A stretch of 64,000 nucleotides of DNA, from contig NC_053195.1 of the NCBI RefSeq assembly GCF_905163445.1, positions 5,136,501 through 5,200,500 of the forward strand, written 5' to 3'. Shown piece by piece: positions 62,345-64,000 of this stretch (within the stretch, counting starts at the first letter, position 1; every line of letters begins with the position of its first letter). The notes under the pieces were generated by a model that was not told where the DNA came from, made no database searches, and was given only the letters and a program-made list of their open reading frames with translations. A program made the translations under genes and the position numbers. The stretch is from Pararge aegeria. Its lineage: Eukaryota; Arthropoda; Insecta; Lepidoptera; Nymphalidae.

Positions 62345-62430
62345 ATATAAGTTCCCATATTGCCGGGAATCGTACCAGGGACCTCATTCTTAAATTCACA
62401 GCGCTTACCGTTGCGCCAGAGAGCTAAACT
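62345..62430 (-). mobile_element. SINE-C head
   Basis: Reverse complement reads CTCTGGCGCAACGGTAAGCG (A box) and GGTACGATTCCCGGC (B box). It stops after the tRNA-like head. Confidence 0.65.
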
Positions 62431-62992
62431 CTATGTTTATCCCCATATCCCCATACATAAATCCATATGGATATATTAAAACTTTGATTAAACTTACGCA
62501 TTTGTAAGTCCACAATTACCTTTTAATCGTGTTTTGAGAGCGTTCACTCAACTCAAAGAAAAAATGAACCCCTGAAATCCTTTTTCAAATTAGAAAAAGG
62601 AAATAACATCTTTACAACAGCTTTCACTTAATAGAAAAGTAAAGCAGAAAATTACTATATGATTGACGTCTGCAAATTGAGTTTTGAACTCCAATAAAAT
62701 ATTTCCGTCAATCATCCTAAAAGCAGAATGCTGGAGTTCCCTACTTTCATAATATTTTATCATCGGCCATTCTCCGTAAAAACGGTCCATTCAATTCAAT
62801 TCTTGTTACGAGTATATGGCTACAAGCGACCATACATATTTACAATGCTTTGATATTTTATAGATAGACGGAGCATACGCCAATATTAATATAACAGTTT
62901 AAACGGTCATCTTTTTTATGTAGTGCTGGTCACAAACTTCTAGTCTCATTTTCATAGGAAAAGGATTTAGAGTTTATTACTTTTCTACAATT
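62431..62992. other. No recognised feature
   Basis: AT-rich; nothing supported. Confidence 0.4.
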
Positions 62993-63095
62993 GTCCACCA
63001 ATCCGCACTGAGCCAGCGTGGTGGACAACGTCTTAAACCCTTCTCATTGTGGGAGGAGACCCCTGTCCCATAATGAGTTGATATGGCGACGATTA
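62993..63095 (+). mobile_element. SINE-B 3' half
   Basis: GTCCACCAATCCGCACTGAG, CAGCGTGGTGGACAACGTCT, TCTCATTGTGGGAGGAGACC and GAGTTGATATGG. Confidence 0.7.
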
Positions 63096-64000
63096 CTCCA
63101 ACGTGGGATGGCGGGATTTATAGCTTATAAAAATATATTAGAGATAATAATTGGGATCGAATGCTATTCACGTTTCCACCGAATAACATTAAAAGAAAAT
63201 GCCAATTTCCTAACTCCAAACTGAGAATGGCTTAGCTTAAAAAAGCAATAATAATAATAATCTCCTAATGAACTCCCATCGCTTCTTTTCTTAGAAGAGA
63301 GGTATTTAGAGTTTAAACCAACTAACTTTCTCTGACTGGTGACAAAACCAAGTACCTAACTCCGAGCCGAGCTGAGAAAGATAACTGAGAAATCATTGGG
63401 AGAACAATTACATACTAAACAGTGTTTGGCCTAAAATAAACCCAGGAGGCCTAACCACTAGACCAAAGAACTATATTACTGTTTAAAGATGCATAAACAT
63501 TACTGTAGTTATTCGAAATAGGAACAAGCGAACATTATAGAAGTAAAAAAGCATATGTTTGAAAAATGCCGATCTAAATTAATGTTACCAATCTAACACT
63601 AGACTCAACTTCACATCCCACTTCCGCCTGTAGTGGATATCGCCGAATAGTAATTACAAATGAACAATTTTTATTGTATTCAATATTCCTTAAAAACTTT
63701 GGAAGGCAATATACAGGGAGTCACATAATGATGCAAATCTAAGTGAATCTCGGGCAATTACCTCATTTCAATATGGCCAATAACGATTGCGCACAACGCA
63801 TCTATACTTCTAAAACATCTTAGTTACAATGTATTTGGATTGTCATTCTAAATTCGTTCACCCATGTCTCACGAGTTAAAGCTCTACACAGACTTTTGTG
63901 TCCTCAATAAAATGGGATTTTTGTGTATTTTATTTTACGTCGCTTTACTCCTCTTCTTTACGTCGGGGTAAAGTTATAATATTTAAAAGTAAGTGCATTA
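63096..64000. other. No recognised feature
   Basis: AT-rich to the end of the window. No gene or named repeat. Confidence 0.45.

Overview
The window looks like intergenic and intronic DNA from a lepidopteran genome, most likely a nymphalid butterfly. A satyrine is possible, but that rests only on remembering its SINE types. The evidence is strongly AT-rich sequence, very dense short retroposons with tRNA-like heads, LINE 3' tails ending in AATAAAG plus short tandem repeats, and almost no long open frames. No prokaryotic features (operons, CRISPR, phage or plasmid functions) are present. No rRNA gene or intact tRNA gene was found.

The one convincing host gene part is on the minus strand at 18157-18506. 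It is a GC-rich first coding exon encoding a Ser/Pro-rich tail that runs into PPKNCYRLVMLG, the start of the GTPase domain of a Dexras1/Rhes (RASD)-like small G protein. A canonical GTAAGT donor follows and splits the first P-loop glycine codon. I did not find the rest of the GTPase domain, so the sequence left of 18156 is probably a long first intron and that to the right 5' flank or intergenic DNA.

The rest is mobile-element debris. Three tRNA-derived SINE families (SINE-A, SINE-B, SINE-C; at least 10 copies each) and a shorter one (SINE-J; 3 copies) are scattered throughout. LINE remains include an R1-like C-terminus (5025-5330, -), RTE-like fragments (4605-4770, 5590-5700, 32445-32530, 48039-48167, 54775-54895), a Jockey/CR1-like C-terminus (31605-31820) and a broken ORF combining an RT tail, a zinc knuckle and a PD-(D/E)XK-like motif (44285-45424). 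A palindromic MITE of about 255 bp occurs four times. Several insertions are nested, some with visible target-site duplications (35380-36190, 21340-21930, 13300-13808, 12725-13180, 40607-40870, 61118-61640).

Structure not explained by the common repeats: perfect long hairpins (1166-1240, 28074-28135, 45616-45661, 204-249), an approximately 440-bp inverted duplication (53070-53511 and 54979-55418), a three-copy local repeat (49203-50665), a minisatellite grown inside a SINE (26594-26745), and a 36-bp exact direct repeat 1.5 kb apart (42709 and 44230). Coding-like stretches that I could not identify lie at 3183-3483, 34235-34519, 37480-37925, 57370-57552 and 59775-60182 (-).
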